Assembly: GCA_963555705.1 (NCBI GenBank)
Contig: OY743176.1
Coordinates: forward strand, 61,578,040-61,642,039
Direction of reading: 5' to 3'
DNA: 64,000 nucleotides
From: Ligustrum vulgare
Lineage: Eukaryota; Streptophyta; Magnoliopsida; Lamiales; Oleaceae
Shown: positions 42,981 to 55,289 of the stretch, piece after piece
How the letters are laid out: each line of letters begins with the position of its first letter
Position numbering within the stretch: position 1 is the first letter of the stretch
Notes under the pieces: generated by a model
What the model was told of the DNA's origin: nothing
Databases searched by the model: none
Seen by the model: only the letters and a program-made list of their open reading frames with translations
Position numbers and translations under genes: made by a program

Positions 42981-43799
42981 ATGCGCATGTTAATCTGGTT
43001 CCAAATAAGAATGGCCCACTGTTATCTGATTGACTAGAAGTTACATCAAGTGAGCTCACGATGGAAATGAAGTGAAAGTTTTGAAATGTTAAGTGAAAGT
43101 TCGAAATGTTGAAAGTTTTGAAAGGTTAAAGTGAATGGGGATACATATTTCAAAGTTAAAGCATTCATGTCATAAGCATGCATTCATGCATAAAGTTTAC
43201 TTACTGAGCTTTAGCTCACCCCAATCCCTCCCCAACATTTCAGGTGATGAAAGTTAGATGATTAGAGGAGAGCACGTGGCGGCAGGCTCAGACAGTACCG
43301 ACTTGAATTATTTAAAATTAAAGTTAATGATTTAATTTATGTTTTTAGTTGTTATTCTTTTAAATTGATAAATCATTTTGAATTAGTTTCGGTTCTTAGT
43401 CAAAATAAGTTATGGTATTCCCCTGTGATTAGTTTTTATCAGGTTTCATGAGTTTATAAATTTGTACTTCAAGTTGTTTTGGTTGAGGAGTTTGGGGAAT
43501 TGATGTTGAAGTTGAATTTTGGAATTATGGTTGAATGTTGAATGATTGGATTTGAATGGGTTGAAAATTTTATAATTATTGTAGGTGTGATGTCCCTCTA
43601 CAGGTTGGTTATGTCCACGTTATAGAGGAGACTCTGCCGAAATTTCTATAAAATTTTAGAATAGAAAATGAAAAGGTTGAAGTTTTTAAATGATTTGGTT
43701 TCCGCATTTTAATGTTTCAACGATTTATTTCCGCATATAATGTGAAGGGAAGTTAACACGCCTAGATTTAGATTTTTGAACTTGGGGTGTTACACCTAG

Positions 43800-45520
43800 C
43801 CTTATATCTAACAGGCTCACTCTCAGTGGTACCCTACTTAACTTTGTAGACCCACATGAAACTTACAATGGATTTATCTTTAGGTGTGGGTACTAAAGTC
43901 CAAGTTTGATTCTTATGGAGAGACTCCATCTCATCTTTCATGGCACTAACCCAATGTTTACTATTTTCACTCCTCATAGGTATTGGGTTCCTTGTCAGCT
44001 GGGTCTTGGTAACTAGCATAGGCTATAACGTAGTTGGACATTCAGTGGGTTCTCTATGTGGTCTCCTTTCCCCTATCTCTAGCTAATTGATAGACATCCA
44101 AAGGGTTATGGTTAATAGGGTGATCTATAATCTCATCTTCTTCTAATTCTACATTTGTCTGATCTTGTTGAGGATTACTCTCCACCTCACTTGGGGTAAT
44201 GGGAATCGGGACTTTAACACTCTCCACCTCAAAGGAGGGTTCATCTACACCTATCTCTAGTTGTTCTTCTTTTTCTAGACACGACATCTCAAACTCGTTA
44301 AAGGTGACATCCCTACTGATAATTATTCTCACACCCTTTTGGCTTCTATCCCACAACCTGTACCCTTTAACCCCTTCAGGATATCCTAGAAAGACACACT
44401 TTCTATCTCTAGGTTCAAGTTTTCCCTCACTTTGATAAGAGAATGCAGTACAACCAAAAGTTCTAAGTGTAGAATAATCAACACATTTTCCATACCATTT
44501 CTCGTATGGAGTATAACCATTTAAAGTAGCGAAAGGAGTCATATTAATCAAATAGCACGCAGTCATAACAGCTTCACCCCAAAAAGATTTAGGCACACCA
44601 GAGCTTAACATCATACATCTAACTTTATCAAGTAATGTACGGTTCATCCTTTCAGCTACCCGATTTTGCTGGAGAGTGTAAGGCACGGTCCTATGTCTAG
44701 TAATACCACTATCTTTACACATATTATCAAAATCAGAATTGCAGAATTCAAGACCATTATTAGTCCTCAAATATTTTATACTTCTACTTGTCTGGTTCTC
44801 CACCATTGTTTTCCAAGTTTCAAATTTACCAAAAGTTTCAGATTTATCTTTCAACAAATAAATCCACACACGCTTGGAGAAATCATCAATGATAGACAGA
44901 AAATATTTGTTACCACCAAAAGTGGGATTGCTCTAGTTGTCCGGTGTGTGCTGGATGCAAAAGACATCCTGTGATGTTTACCAAGCACACAATGATCATA
45001 AAATGGCATGTTAGAGACCCTATCCTTTCCAAACACACCCTTATCATTTAGATATTTTAGACCCTTGACACTCAAATGTGCCAGTCTATTGTGCCATTTA
45101 TGTGTGTGATCGGTGTCAATTGACGAAATAGTGTGGCTACGACCACCTACTACCTCAGCATGAGTTATGTAAATGCCATTTTTTCTAATTGCCTTAAAGG
45201 CCCTAAGTACACCTTAAAAATTTTAATCATTCCATTACCAAGACCCCAGTAAAACCTGCATTTTCCAATTCGCCTACAGATATCAAATTTCTACCCATAT
45301 GGGGAATGTACCTAACGTTCTTCAAGATAAGCACAAAACAATTTTTAAATTTGACAGTAACATCACCAACACCTGTGATGTTATATGAGACTCTATCCCA
45401 TGCAACAACATGACCATGATCAGACTCATGCAAATGATCAAACCTATGCTTATGCGAAGTAACATGAAAAGATGTACCGGAGTCAAGAATCCATTCATTA
45501 GTATGGGAGTTCATAGACAG
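43800..45520 (-). pseudogene. Host copia protease and integrase
   Basis: Minus-strand. Protease at 45,514-45,227 (WILDSGTSFHVTSHKHRF). Pre-integrase zinc region at about 45,050-44,960 (MPFYDHCVLGKHHR). Integrase core from 44,869: LRTNNGLEFCNSDF, then QNRVAERMNRTLLDKVR with the catalytic Glu, and FGCTAFSYQSEGKLEPRDRKCVFLGYPEG. At 44,019-43,834 the linker to RT (WVSAMKDEMESLHKNQTWTLV; MWVYKVK) ends in an in-frame tag. Several frame changes; not functional. Confidence 0.85.
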
Positions 45521-47964
45521 GTTAATTTAACTGGGCTTGAAATTTAAAAGGACGTAAACCTCACCAGGTTCGCTATGTTTTGGTGCAAAATGTTTGCCTC
45601 CCCTTGTTCACCCCCCTTTTGTTTATTTTTCTCCTTATAACAATCACTGATGAAGTGTCCTAACTGCCCACAGCCATAATACTTTTTCCCCGCAGCTTTA
45701 CCTTTTCATTTGGATCTACTTCTACCCTTCCTCTTATCATCACTACTTTGCCCGCTCCCACCATTACCACCACCCTTAGTTTGAGTCCTACCTCTCACAA
45801 AGTGGACCTCCCTTGTTTTCTCCCACCTTTCTCAGCTCTTATCTCCATATCCTTACTCTTAAGTGAATCAATAACCACTGATAAGTGTGCGTTACACACT
45901 TATTTTGCTTTTAAATCGACAATTTAATTGAAAAATTGAGCGAATTTTTATTTATAAATTGTGTTTATCTTGTACAATTAGGTACAACCTCAATTGGAAT
46001 GAAAACAAACAAGATTGGAATGCAATTGAGCTAAAAGAGGAGCAAATTTGATGTCCAAAGACCTAATTGAAAGAAATCAAAAGTTTGTGGACTCAATTGA
46101 AACATCTCAGAAAGTTGGAGGACTAAAGATGCAAATATTTTTGGGCATAATTGTAATAAAAGTCAAAATTCGAGGATTAAACTGAAGAAGGCCAGAAGAC
46201 GAGGGACTTGAATTGCAAATTATTCAAAAGAAAAAAAAAGGAAAAGAAAAAAAAAAGACAAAAAAATAATATATATATATATATATATATATTTGGCAGG
46301 CATGGGCACAAAGTCCATGCCTTTATAGTGATTACGCAATTGATTTTTCAACTGCTCACGCGATTGCGTTGGTCATTTTTTGCTCAATTCCGATTTTAAT
46401 TTTCTGTTTTTATTATTTTAATTTAAGGGCGTGTTTGGCTAGGTATGAACCCTTTTTGGGACCTTTTTAGGTCTAATTTTTGGGAGGATTTATACTCCCA
46501 TTTCTTCACTTCAAGATCACAAATTTTCTCTCCAAAAATCCTAACCTCTTCTCCCTTTTCTTCTTCTTTATTTTCTTTTCTTTTCTTTATTTTTGCTTTA
46601 TTTTGTAATTTAATTTGTAGTTTAGTTTTATTTCCATGTTGCTAGTCTCCATTGAAGTTATGAAGCAAAAAGTGAGGTGAAGATTCAAAGCATTGTTGAA
46701 GGAATTTTGGGGCAAAAATCAAGGGAAGTGATTTATTTCATTATCTTGTATTTTTAATCTTTGATTTCTATATTTTGTGATGTATTTTTGTAAACCTCAA
46801 CTTTTGTACAATATTTATACAATGAACTAGTTATTTTATGTTGGAATGATTGATGTAGCTTAACTTAGTTTAAATAACTTTAATGTTTGTTTATTAATTT
46901 TGAGCTTATTTCATGTGTGTTTGTTATTGATATTATTCCATGTGTTTGATTGATCACTAAATATATGTTTTGTGAAGTGTATGATAATTGAGAGATATTG
47001 TGCATTTTAGACCAAATAACAAATGTTCTAGGTTCTTATTAATGATAGAGATATACCTTAAATCCTATGTCGATTTACTCATTTTCTCGAAAGAGGTAAT
47101 TAGCTAAACTTGAAAAATCGGGTCTAATATTGTAAATGAGTAATTTATTAATTTGTATGTATTGAGAAATTGCTTAAGTAAGAATTAAGTGAAATCATGA
47201 ATCTCAACTATTATATCTTTCATACTCCTTATTTTAATTTGTTTTAAATTAGTTTCTTTAATTTAGAATTGTCAAAAATCCATCTTTTAATTGTTTGTTT
47301 CTTTTTATTGTTAGAATTAAATTAATTAAAGTTATATAATCTATAGTTAACATTCCTCGTGGGATCGACAATCCGGACTCAAAAAGCCCACTTTATTATT
47401 TGTACGCGACCCTACGCTTGCGGTATACACTAATTTTAGCGAATAAGTACATTTGGGGTAAGGGTCTCCCTCCCATACTTGATAGAATTTTTAATATCCT
47501 TATATATGTCAGGAATGACTTCAATAAAATTATGGCCTTATATTCTTCCTGAACTTTATCACCACAGTTTGTAATATCTTGCACAAGTTTATTGAAAATA
47601 TCAAGATTGTAATCTAATTCCTTTGAAGGATGGATTTTGAAACTGAAAAAGCTTTTTTAAGTAAGAAAAGTTTGTTCGGGGTGGATTGTGTTAGGTAAAG
47701 TTCTTGTAACTTTTTCCAAAGAGTTTCAGTAGTTTCGTGTTTACCAACTTTTTATAAAACACTATCAAATAAATGCAAGATGATAGGAGTATAAGCAAGT
47801 TCATCAAATTCTTTTTTTGTTCTTCAGTCACAGTAGCGAGAAAAGAATGATCAATTGCTTTTGAAACTTTTTGCTGAACCAAAATACCTTTCATTTTCTG
47901 TTGCCATATAGAAAAAATCCCCTTTTCCATTAAAGGCGCTCAAGTCAAAATGATTTGTAGACAT
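45521..47964 (-). pseudogene. Host copia gag, split by LTR-like insert
   Basis: ATG at about 47,964 (MSTNHFDLSAFNGKGDF, then a frameshift to FSIWQQKMKGILVQQKVSKAID). The middle lies at 47,584-47,430 (DITNCGDKVQEEYKAIILLKSF) and the C-terminal part at 45,878-45,560 with zinc knuckle YYGCGQLGHFISDC. The insert at 45,879-47,429 separates the parts. Confidence 0.75.
45879..47429 (+). mobile_element. LTR-like insert in copia gag, ~1.55 kb
   Basis: Begins tgataagtgtgcg, followed at once by its partial inverted copy (cacacttatt), and ends gcggtataca. Non-coding, with an (AT)n tract at about 46,268-46,291. The 3' part reads gggatcgacaatccgg and gcgacc.tacgcttgcgg, a signature I associate with plant gypsy LTR ends. 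Only a short agtg is clearly shared at the two junctions, so the target duplication is doubtful. Probably a solo LTR. Confidence 0.55.
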
Positions 47965-48633
47965 ATTTCTCAAAAAATAAGCAACACAACACAAGAAAAA
48001 ATATGCAGCTCACAGAAAATTTCACACTGAAACCTAAAGGGCCACAATATATACGCTGTTCTAAATCCTCATGCTTCCGTGAGACTCAAAGAATCTCAGG
48101 TCAAGAGAATCTTCGACACGGTTAAGGTCTAGGGAACAATTCTAATATCAAAAGCAACAAGAAACAAATAATCACCAAGATATATCAAGAACAGGTATAA
48201 CACAACAATACCCAAATCACAAGTAATAACAATTAAATCCTATAACTAGCAACAGGCAACCGCAAGCCTTAATGGTCACCCCCACACGATAACCTGCTAT
48301 TACAGAAATTTAAAAGTGATCATCCAATTTACCAGAGCGGACTTTTCTATGTCCGTAATAAGGAGTGATGCGAAATTATTTGTTTATTTTAGTGAATTTG
48401 CAATTAGTGATCCTTTGATATAGGCAGAAACCGCACAAAGCCAGAATGCCCTTCAAAAGAAAAACCTAAAGTGTAATTGCAAAACAACAATAAACCAAAT
48501 CAGTCAAGAATCTTCAAACACACAGATAATGAAAATTCAATGATGAAATAATTTTAGCAATAAAACAGTGAACAAAAAAGTTCGAAAAAATATCAATTTC
48601 GAAATCACAATCTCGCTAATCAGTCGAGCCCAG
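47965..48633 (-). other. Host copia 5' leader
   Basis: Lies between the gag start and the primer site; non-coding and A-rich on the + strand. No other feature seen. Confidence 0.6.
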
Positions 48634-48645
48634 GCTCTGATACCA
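48634..48645 (-). other. Primer-binding site, initiator-Met tRNA
   Basis: Minus strand tggtatcagagc, three bases from the 5' LTR that starts at 48,649. Confidence 0.92.
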
Positions 48646-48648
48646 ATT

Positions 48649-49438
48649 TGTAGTGATTTCAACCTTGCAATAACACAAAGCAAATGAGATTAATCACAAT
48701 AGTAATATGATTGACAAGTATTTGGAATGATAAATAGACAATAATCAAGGAATATAGAAAACTCCCTTAAACTTCAATATTCCAAGCCGTGTGGATAAAC
48801 TAGAGGGCTCAAAAATCTACCCCAACAACCACAATAGGCTACACCACACGAAGAAGGCAAGAAAACACTATGAGGCAATCCGTAAACCCATAGATTTCAC
48901 TAAGAAACAAACCGAACCAGAAGCAGCCTTGCGCACCAGTAGGGTGCGATAAACCTGCTCACAGGAGAGTGGGCAGGTAGTGCCAACCACGAAGGAAGGT
49001 AGCAACCAAGGAGGCCAAAGAGGTAAGGCAGTGGAGCTCACGAAGATCGGGTCAGGAGTTCTCACGAAAGAGAGAGAGAGAGTCGCAGTCACCGAGAGAG
49101 AGGCTTAAGAGAGTGAGTGTTTTCTTAAGCAGAGAGTAAGGAGTGATTAGAGTATATATATATAGGTAGGCTTAGGTTTAATTTGGGGAATGAGTCGAGA
49201 ACCTAATTAAAACCGGGCCAACAATCAAATCCACCCACTAGCAACATGGCCAACGGTCTAATTAACACCTCAAGGTAGGGTGATAAAGTCTCTAACCTGT
49301 CATTCTCTTATGTTACACATATTGTGGTTAATTGTGACACTAATCTTTCGATCATAGGCCGAGGGCCCACGAAGTTAAATTTCGACACGATGTTTCATCA
49401 TTTCCCCCGAGGTTTGTTTGGGACCAAATTTCCGAACA
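48649..49438 (-). repeat. Host copia 5' LTR (790 bp)
   Basis: tgtagtgattt to tccgaaca, uninterrupted. Serves as the reference against which the three pieces of the 3' LTR (27,800-39,595) align. Contains a short (ag)n at 49,071-49,082 and tatatatata at 49,155-49,164. Confidence 0.92.
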
Positions 49439-49587
49439 TTGATGACATCTCTTAGATGGTTCGAGGTCCCATTTACAATTACAATGGAAATATACTTTCA
49501 AACATAACATACATTAATTTCTCTTTCCCACCAAGGAAATCTGATTTAATTTTAGTTTTCAATTCGAATGCATAATTACAATAAATA

Positions 49588-49667
<80 letters not shown>
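49588..49667. repeat. (AAT)n microsatellite
   Basis: About 26 aat units immediately left of the chromovirus insertion. On the minus strand it gives a spurious poly-leucine frame. Confidence 0.95.
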
Positions 49668-49674
49668 GTGTGGC

Positions 49675-50480
49675 TGATGAGAATCAAGGAAGTCAAACAA
49701 GTCAACCCTCATTAAGCATGTCGGTGGGACCCATGACGAGATCCAAGACCAATGAAGTTCAATAATTAATGGCGGGACTCTTTCATAAAGTATGGAGTCA
49801 AGCCCAAACGGAATACATCATCAATTTTGACATCACGTGCATCGAAGCCGCCTAGATAAGAGGCTCCAAAGGTCATTCAAGAATAGTATTCGAGGCTAAA
49901 ACAAGTATTCGAGTGAAGAAAACAAGCCAAGAATTATATTTGAGGTTAAAAATCAAAAGGAATCCAAATGGAAGCCTAAACGGTCGCGGGAAAGAACAAG
50001 CGCGAGAGAGGGATAAAAACTTTTGGCGCACCCCATGCAATCGCACAAATTTCCTCGGCGGGATCGAGCGGTTGTGTGGAAGACGGAATTTCGAGAGATT
50101 TCAACTTAAAATCCGAACCCTTTATTTATTTCTTTTCTTGTACTATAAATAGACACTTTAAAACCCTAGCAAGGGAGCTTGAATTTGGATAACTCTTGAG
50201 AGCTTTTGAGAGGTAACAACCTTTCCTATCTTGTAACTTTTCTTGGAACTTCTTCAACTTCATTTTGGAAATATTATTCTTTTGTAGTTGTTGTTGTTTC
50301 CACAAACATTTTGAAATTTATTTCATTCTCTCCTTTGGGCTAAGTTTCTTTTCTTAGAATTTTGGTTATGATAAACTTGAGTCAAGATTCATCAAACTTT
50401 CTTACAATTTTTAGCTTTCTTAGGTTGATGCAAGACTTTTGTGAAAATTTTTTGTTCAAACACAAAAGGGGTTCACATCA
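49675..50480 (+). repeat. Chromovirus 5' LTR (806 bp)
   Basis: Contains ctataaatagac at about 50,143 as TATA box. Its first ~180 bp repeat the coding tail seen in the 3' LTR, but with stops. Confidence 0.92.
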
Positions 50481-50482
50481 TT

Positions 50483-50494
50483 TGGTATCAGAGC
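50483..50494 (+). other. Primer-binding site, initiator-Met tRNA
   Basis: tggtatcagagc, two bases after the 5' LTR. Confidence 0.92.
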
Positions 50495-50938
50495 TTAGAT
50501 TTAAAATTGGTAAATCTATCTTTACATTACTGTTCTTGTTCTTGTTGTTCAAAAAAAAATCAAAAAAAAAAAATGAAAAATTGTATGCCCATGAATATTT
50601 CTTGATTCATACATTCTTGTTGTTGTTTTGTATCTATGCTATTCAAAGTGAGCCTACTAAATGTTTGATAAAATGCCTTAGGGAGAACTTTCTTGCTAAA
50701 TTCTACCTTTCAAACAACAAACGCATTCCTAGTTGATTACTTGTTCCTCTTATCTAGCTTATTGTGATCATACCCTTGAAAACATTGCCACATAAATTCA
50801 ATTCTCATTTTATTGTAAGTAGCAAGCACATAAACTCTATTTTCTATTGTGTCAATCTTTCCCTACTTCATTGTTTTGTTTGTGGAACTTTACTTCACAA
50901 GAGTAGTGAGCTCATTATAGGGTAAAATCCTAAATTGA

Positions 50939-52317
50939 ATGAAAACACGAGTGGGACATCTTGTGAGGATACTTTCACACTTGCACACCATGTCCAACAC
51001 TAATACTTCAAGTGGGCAAGATTCTAATGCCCAAATTCAAGAATTGAGGGACATGATACAAACTCTCACGATCGCAATTGCGAGGCAAATGGAGGAAATG
51101 GGAGGAAGGTTGGAGGGAATATTAGAAAGATTGGAGACTAGGAGGGAAGTCCCACCAACAGAGGATAATAAAGATAGGAGGGGTGATAGAAGAAGAGCTA
51201 GAGATGAATATGACGACATCGACGACAATGATGAATTGTAAAGTGAAGGGGTAGTGACCAAAATCGGAACATGGGTAGAAATAGAGGAGGTAGGAATGGT
51301 AGAGGGTTTGATCGAGGTCATGGAAGGAATCATAGAGGTATAGATGGGGTGGATGGTAATCTTGGGAGCATAAAAATGAGGATTCCTTCTTTCCATGGGA
51401 AAAGTGATCCGGATGCTTACTTAGAATGGGAAAGGAAGATGGAGTTGATCTTCGAGTGCCATCGATACTCCGAAGACAAAAAGATTAAGTTAGCAGTGGT
51501 GGAGTTTTTCGACTATACCTTAGCTTGATGGGATAATTTATCGCTCACTAGGAGGAGGAATTTTGAGGGTAGTGTTGACACTTGGGATGAGATGAAGAGT
51601 CTCGTGAGGAAGATATTAGTTCTTAATCATTATTATAGAGGACTCTATCAAAGACTACAAGCTCTTACTCAAGGTTCTAGAGGGGTACAAGATTATTACA
51701 AAAAGCTGGAGAATGCCTTATCGAGGGCTAACATAGAGGAGGATAGAGAGGCCACCATGGCCTTATTTATGAGTGGATTGAATAGGGAGATAGCCAATGT
51801 GGTGAAGTTGAGCCATTATGTGGAAATGGAGGAGTTGGTGCACATGGCTATCAAGGTGGAGGATCAATTGAAAAAAAAGGACCAATTTAGAAAGAAAGGA
51901 CAAGAAAAATATTTGGGGGTCCTAGTTCTACTTGGAAGTCTAAGTGCGGGAATGAGAAGGTTGATAATATGCCACCTAAGGACAAGAATGAATCATGAAT
52001 CATCTAAAGGGAAGGAAGTTGACTTCATCAAGGATAAGCCCAAGGTTGTCCCTACTACTGCTAGAAGTAAAGATATTGAGTGTTTCAAATGTAGGGATCG
52101 GGGGCATTATTCGCGTGAGTGCCCTAACTATAGAGTGATGTTCGTTAAAAATGGGGAGTGGTACTCAGGAGATGAAGAGGAGGAAGAGCGAGGGCAAAGG
52201 GAAGATGATAGTGAGAGCGAGGAAGAAGAGGTGGAGGGAGTTGTTAGTCTATCAAAGTCCTTGATTACCATAAGATCTCTCAACACCCAAGCCAAAGTTG
52301 ATGAAATGGCTAAGTAA
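50939..52317 (+). pseudogene. Chromovirus gag
   Basis: A coiled-coil-like start (QIQELRDMIQTLTIAIARQMEEM), a basic/acidic linker, a capsid-like region (IPSFHGKSDPDAYLEWERKMELIFECHRYSEDKK; LTQGSRGVQDYYKKLENAL; FMSGLNREIANVV) and a zinc knuckle CFKCRDRGHYSREC near 52,080. An acidic tail follows. Stops at about 51,239, 51,526 and 52,315 break it into three pieces. Confidence 0.85.
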
Positions 52318-52777
52318 AGAGAAAATATTTTTCACACTAGGTGTTTTGTAAGAGATAAAGTTTGTAGCATCATTATTGATGGTGGGAGTTGTACAAATGT
52401 GGGTAGTACTAGCATGGTGGAGAAGTTAGGATTACCGGCGATGTCACATCCTAGTCCCTATAAGTTGCAATAGTTGAGTGATTATGGAGAGTTGAAGGTA
52501 AGTAAGCAAGTACTTCTTACTTTCATATTGGGACATATAATGATCAAGTGTTTTGTGATGTTGTTCCCACCCATGCAAGCTATTCATATACTTTTGGGTA
52601 GGCCTCAGCAATATGATAGAAAAGTGGTGCATGATGGGAGGAAAAATAGGTATAGCTTCCAAATGAATGGGAAACCCATGACACTAATACCTTTGAGTCT
52701 GGAAGAAGTTTACAAGGACCAATTGAAACTCAAAAGAGAGGTGGAAGTGGATAAGGAAAAAAGGAAGAAAATAGTGG
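52318..52777 (+). pseudogene. Chromovirus protease
   Basis: IIIDGGSCTNVGSTSMVEKLGL holds the retropepsin active site as DGG (usual D-S/G-G type in this family). ELKVSKQVLLTF and HILLGRPQQYDRKVVHDGRKN follow. An in-frame tag lies at about 52,471. The reading ends where the nested element enters at 52,783. Confidence 0.8.
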
Positions 52778-52782
52778 ATGTG

Positions 52783-53493
52783 TGATGCGATCCCACTCGG
52801 GAACCTCGACGAAAATGCGGAATAACAATAACAATAACATAGGAAAGATCTAAATCAGATTTAACGAAGAAACAATAAAAAAATAGATGATAGGATTACA
52901 ACCCAAACCTCACGACGTAAGAGATTGAAGATGCAGAGAAAAGAACTGAAATTAGTGAACGCCACAAGGATTGCCTAATTCCTTAATAAGTTCGTGTGAA
53001 CGCTACAAAGATTCAATTTCGATAAGTTCAAGAAAAAGGGACTCCTCAACCTTTCAATAGAGAAAACTCTCTCAATTTAATTCAATAATCATCAAAACAA
53101 ACTATCTTTACAATGAATGATAATGATAATATAAAGAGAATTTGACCTAAAACTAGGTTTAGCCGCTAATGGACCCTAAATTATGGAAATAATAAACTAA
53201 AAACTGAAAGGAATTAAAATCCATGAAAATTCGGAAAAATAGAGTTACGGCCGTGAATGTGGGACTTACGGCCGTAAGTCTGAAAATCCCGTAATTCCTT
53301 ATTTTGACCAGAGACGGAGTTACGGTCATGACCAACTGGGTTTACGGCCATGAATATGCTTCTGGACATCAAAATTAGCCCCTTTGATTCGGCTCGATCC
53401 ATTCACCTTCCTAGCTCGACTCCAACACGAAACTTGCTCTGTTTCTCACGTAGATCACAACTTCTCCTTTCGACGCCTATTTTGGATCACATA
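52783..53493 (-). repeat. Gag-protease derivative LTR, left
   Basis: tgatgcgatccc to ggatcacata; about 711 bp, missing a base at its end compared with the partner (catca). Two palindrome pairs at 53,245/53,266 and 53,320/53,342. Confidence 0.9.
53245..53353. promoter_or_regulatory. Phased palindrome pairs in LTR
   Basis: TTACGGCCGTGA/TTACGGCCGTAA starting 21 bp apart, and TTACGGTCATGA/TTACGGCCATGA 22 bp apart. Same 12-mer and spacing as at 28,126-28,358, in an LTR whose other sequence is clearly different. Confidence 0.7.
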
Positions 53494-53853
53494 TTTCCCC
53501 CTCTTTTGAAAAAGATTCAACCTCGAATCAACTTCTGGTCGGTTTTTCAAACACCTCTTGCTTTTGTGGGCTTGATGATCATGCTTATAGCTAGTGCTTT
53601 CTTTCAACCTTTTGGCTGCTTCTTTCTCGGCCTTTTGGGCTGCTCTTTTGTGTCAATGGATTTCGTCCTCATTTTAAGATCGTAGTTGGACTTAGGTACC
53701 TGTAAAACAGATTTAGTAGAACTGGGGAGGGGTGTGTTAGCGTGAGTAAGTGCAAATAGACTCATTTTTGTGGTAGACTCTCTTTTCTTTTGTTTTTTAC
53801 ACTCAATCTCTTATTTTCTGAGGTTTGAACCTCAACCATCTTTTCTTCAATTT

Positions 53854-54174
53854 TCACTCCCTCTCCTTTTCTGAGGTCGTGGACTCAACTCTCTTATTTT
53901 TCCCCTCAAACTCACTTTTCACTTTCAATTGATCTTTCAGGGCCCAAGTTGGAGATAATGGCATTAGAGTAAACTTCTTTCCCCCTTTCACTAGGCTATA
54001 TCTATTTGTATACCCATCGTGTAGCACAACCCTTTTATGTTTCCAAGGCCTCCCCAACAATATGTGACTCATTTGCATAAGCACTACATCACAAATTGCC
54101 TCATCGGTATATCCACCAAAAGAAAAAGTCACCAAAACTTGTTTAGTCACCTTAATTTCCCCTGACTCTGTCAA
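53854..54174 (-). pseudogene. Derivative protease (gypsy)
   Basis: Minus strand: GEIKVTKQVLVTFSFGGYTDEAICDVV, HILLGRPWKHKRVVLHDGYTN, then a basic/acidic spacer. The catalytic segment lies upstream (about 54,250; CSMMIDRGSCTDV-like on the minus strand) across a stop at about 54,175. Spacer and C-terminal tail continue to about 53,500 in broken frames. Confidence 0.75.
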
Positions 54175-54299
54175 CCACTACAATTTATAAGGACTAGGAT
54201 GTTTTAACTTAGGAAATTCCAATTTTCCAACCAACATTGTACTAATTACATCAGTACAACTACCCCTATCAATCATCATACTACACACCTTATCATTCA

Positions 54300-54896
54300 C
54301 TAAGCATCTAGTGCGAAAGATATTATCTCTCTCTGTTCATCCACATTACCCACAACATCCACCTTACATCTAATGCTAAGAGCATGCCTATTAACAAGTG
54401 ACTCGCCTACTGCAACATTTGTCAATTTACCACCATCACAAGCATTCCTTAATTTGGGCACTTTTTCAATTTTACCTCCAGATACAACTTTATCTTCACA
54501 CCTAACCTTTTTATGTGGACATTCAAGTGCAACATGACCCCATTCCAAACATTTAAAACACTTAACATTTCTATCCTTAAAAAGCTTGGACTCGGAAGTA
54601 TAGTTACCTTGGGTTGTTGGTTCCTCCCTCCTCTTTGGAATATGATCACTACTCTCCTGCTTTGATGTCTCCTTTCGCTTCAATGGCCTTTCATCAACAC
54701 CATCTCTACCCCTAGTATTGGATTCATGTCCCTTATCCCTCCTAGCTCTAGAATACCCTTGAGATTGCTCATTTCGCCATCGTGCTTCTCTTTTATCCAT
54801 CCTAGCCAAGAATTTATCCCATTGTGCCTTCATGGATTTAATAAATTTAATTTACTGTTCGGCACTCATTGATGAAGATTTTTCCCTTTGAGACAT
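54300..54896 (-). pseudogene. Derivative gag, C-terminal half
   Basis: Starts near 54,896 (MSQREKSSSMSAEQ, then a stop) and continues open from 54,833: WDKFLARMDKREARWRNEQ, a basic RNA-binding-like region, and zinc knuckle CFKCLEWGHVALEC. The capsid domain seen in the full element's gag is absent, so this is a shortened gag that keeps only the zinc knuckle. Confidence 0.7.
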
Positions 54897-55275
54897 GTTT
54901 AATAACAAGAAAAGAGATAAAAATTCCTCACAAAATTTATCACTCATGTATCACTCAAAATTCTCTTTCCAATACCACCCAAGGACTAATCAAGGATCAA
55001 CAAATAAAGAATTTATGGAAGACACGAAGAAAGATAGTAAATTGAGAAATTCTTGAAGTTTGGGATTTTTCTGGCAATTTTTTTCGTATTTTTTTTAATC
55101 TGAAATTCGACTACGAACACGAGAAAACAAACGGAACTGGATTTGAACGAGAAACGAACATGAAAAACACTTTTGAAATTTTTGGAACGGATTTTATGGA
55201 TCAAAAACTAGAAAAACTCTACGGCACGAAAAACACAAGAAATCAAGAAAACGTAAAAATCTGAAATAGATCCAA

Positions 55276-55287
55276 GCTCTGATACCA
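55276..55287 (-). other. Primer-binding site, initiator-Met tRNA
   Basis: Minus strand tggtatcagagc, two bases inside the LTR that starts at 55,290. Confidence 0.9.
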
Positions 55288-55289
55288 AA

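Larger units (their letters stand above)
41055..43794 (+). mobile_element. Solo LTR of gypsy type, 2,740 bp
   Basis: Begins tgtaatacc and ends ggtgttaca, flanked by cctag at 41,050-41,054 and 43,795-43,799. No primer site, coding sequence or second LTR, so recombination between two LTRs has removed the rest. Ends and size fit Tekay/Del-like chromovirus LTRs (inference). It splits the RT of the host copia between KAR and LLAKG. It holds a (TA)n tract and a hairpin-forming tandem repeat. Confidence 0.85.
27800..49438 (-). mobile_element. Ty1/copia element expanded by nested inserts
   Basis: Begins tgtagtg and ends cgaaca, flanked by ttgat at 27,795-27,799 and 49,439-49,443. Read leftward: 5' LTR 48,649-49,438, tRNA-iMet primer site, gag, protease, integrase, RT, RNase H, purine tract (aaaggtggaggtt on the minus strand next to 39,595), 3' LTR. 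Four insertion events stretch it from about 6 kb to 21.6 kb: the inverted-end gypsy derivative and the LTR fragment carrying a second copia in the 3' LTR, a solo LTR between integrase and RT, and an LTR-like insert in gag. Coding is broken by stops. It is older than all its inserts. Confidence 0.88.

Noticed and set aside
45879..47429. Treating the gag insert as a proven solo LTR with a 5-bp duplication
   Set aside because: With tg...ca ends chosen, the flanking five bases do not match; only agtg is shared when other ends are chosen, so it is kept as probable only.
49479..49712. Minus-strand frame with a long leucine run
   Set aside because: It is simply the (AAT)n microsatellite read as TTA codons.
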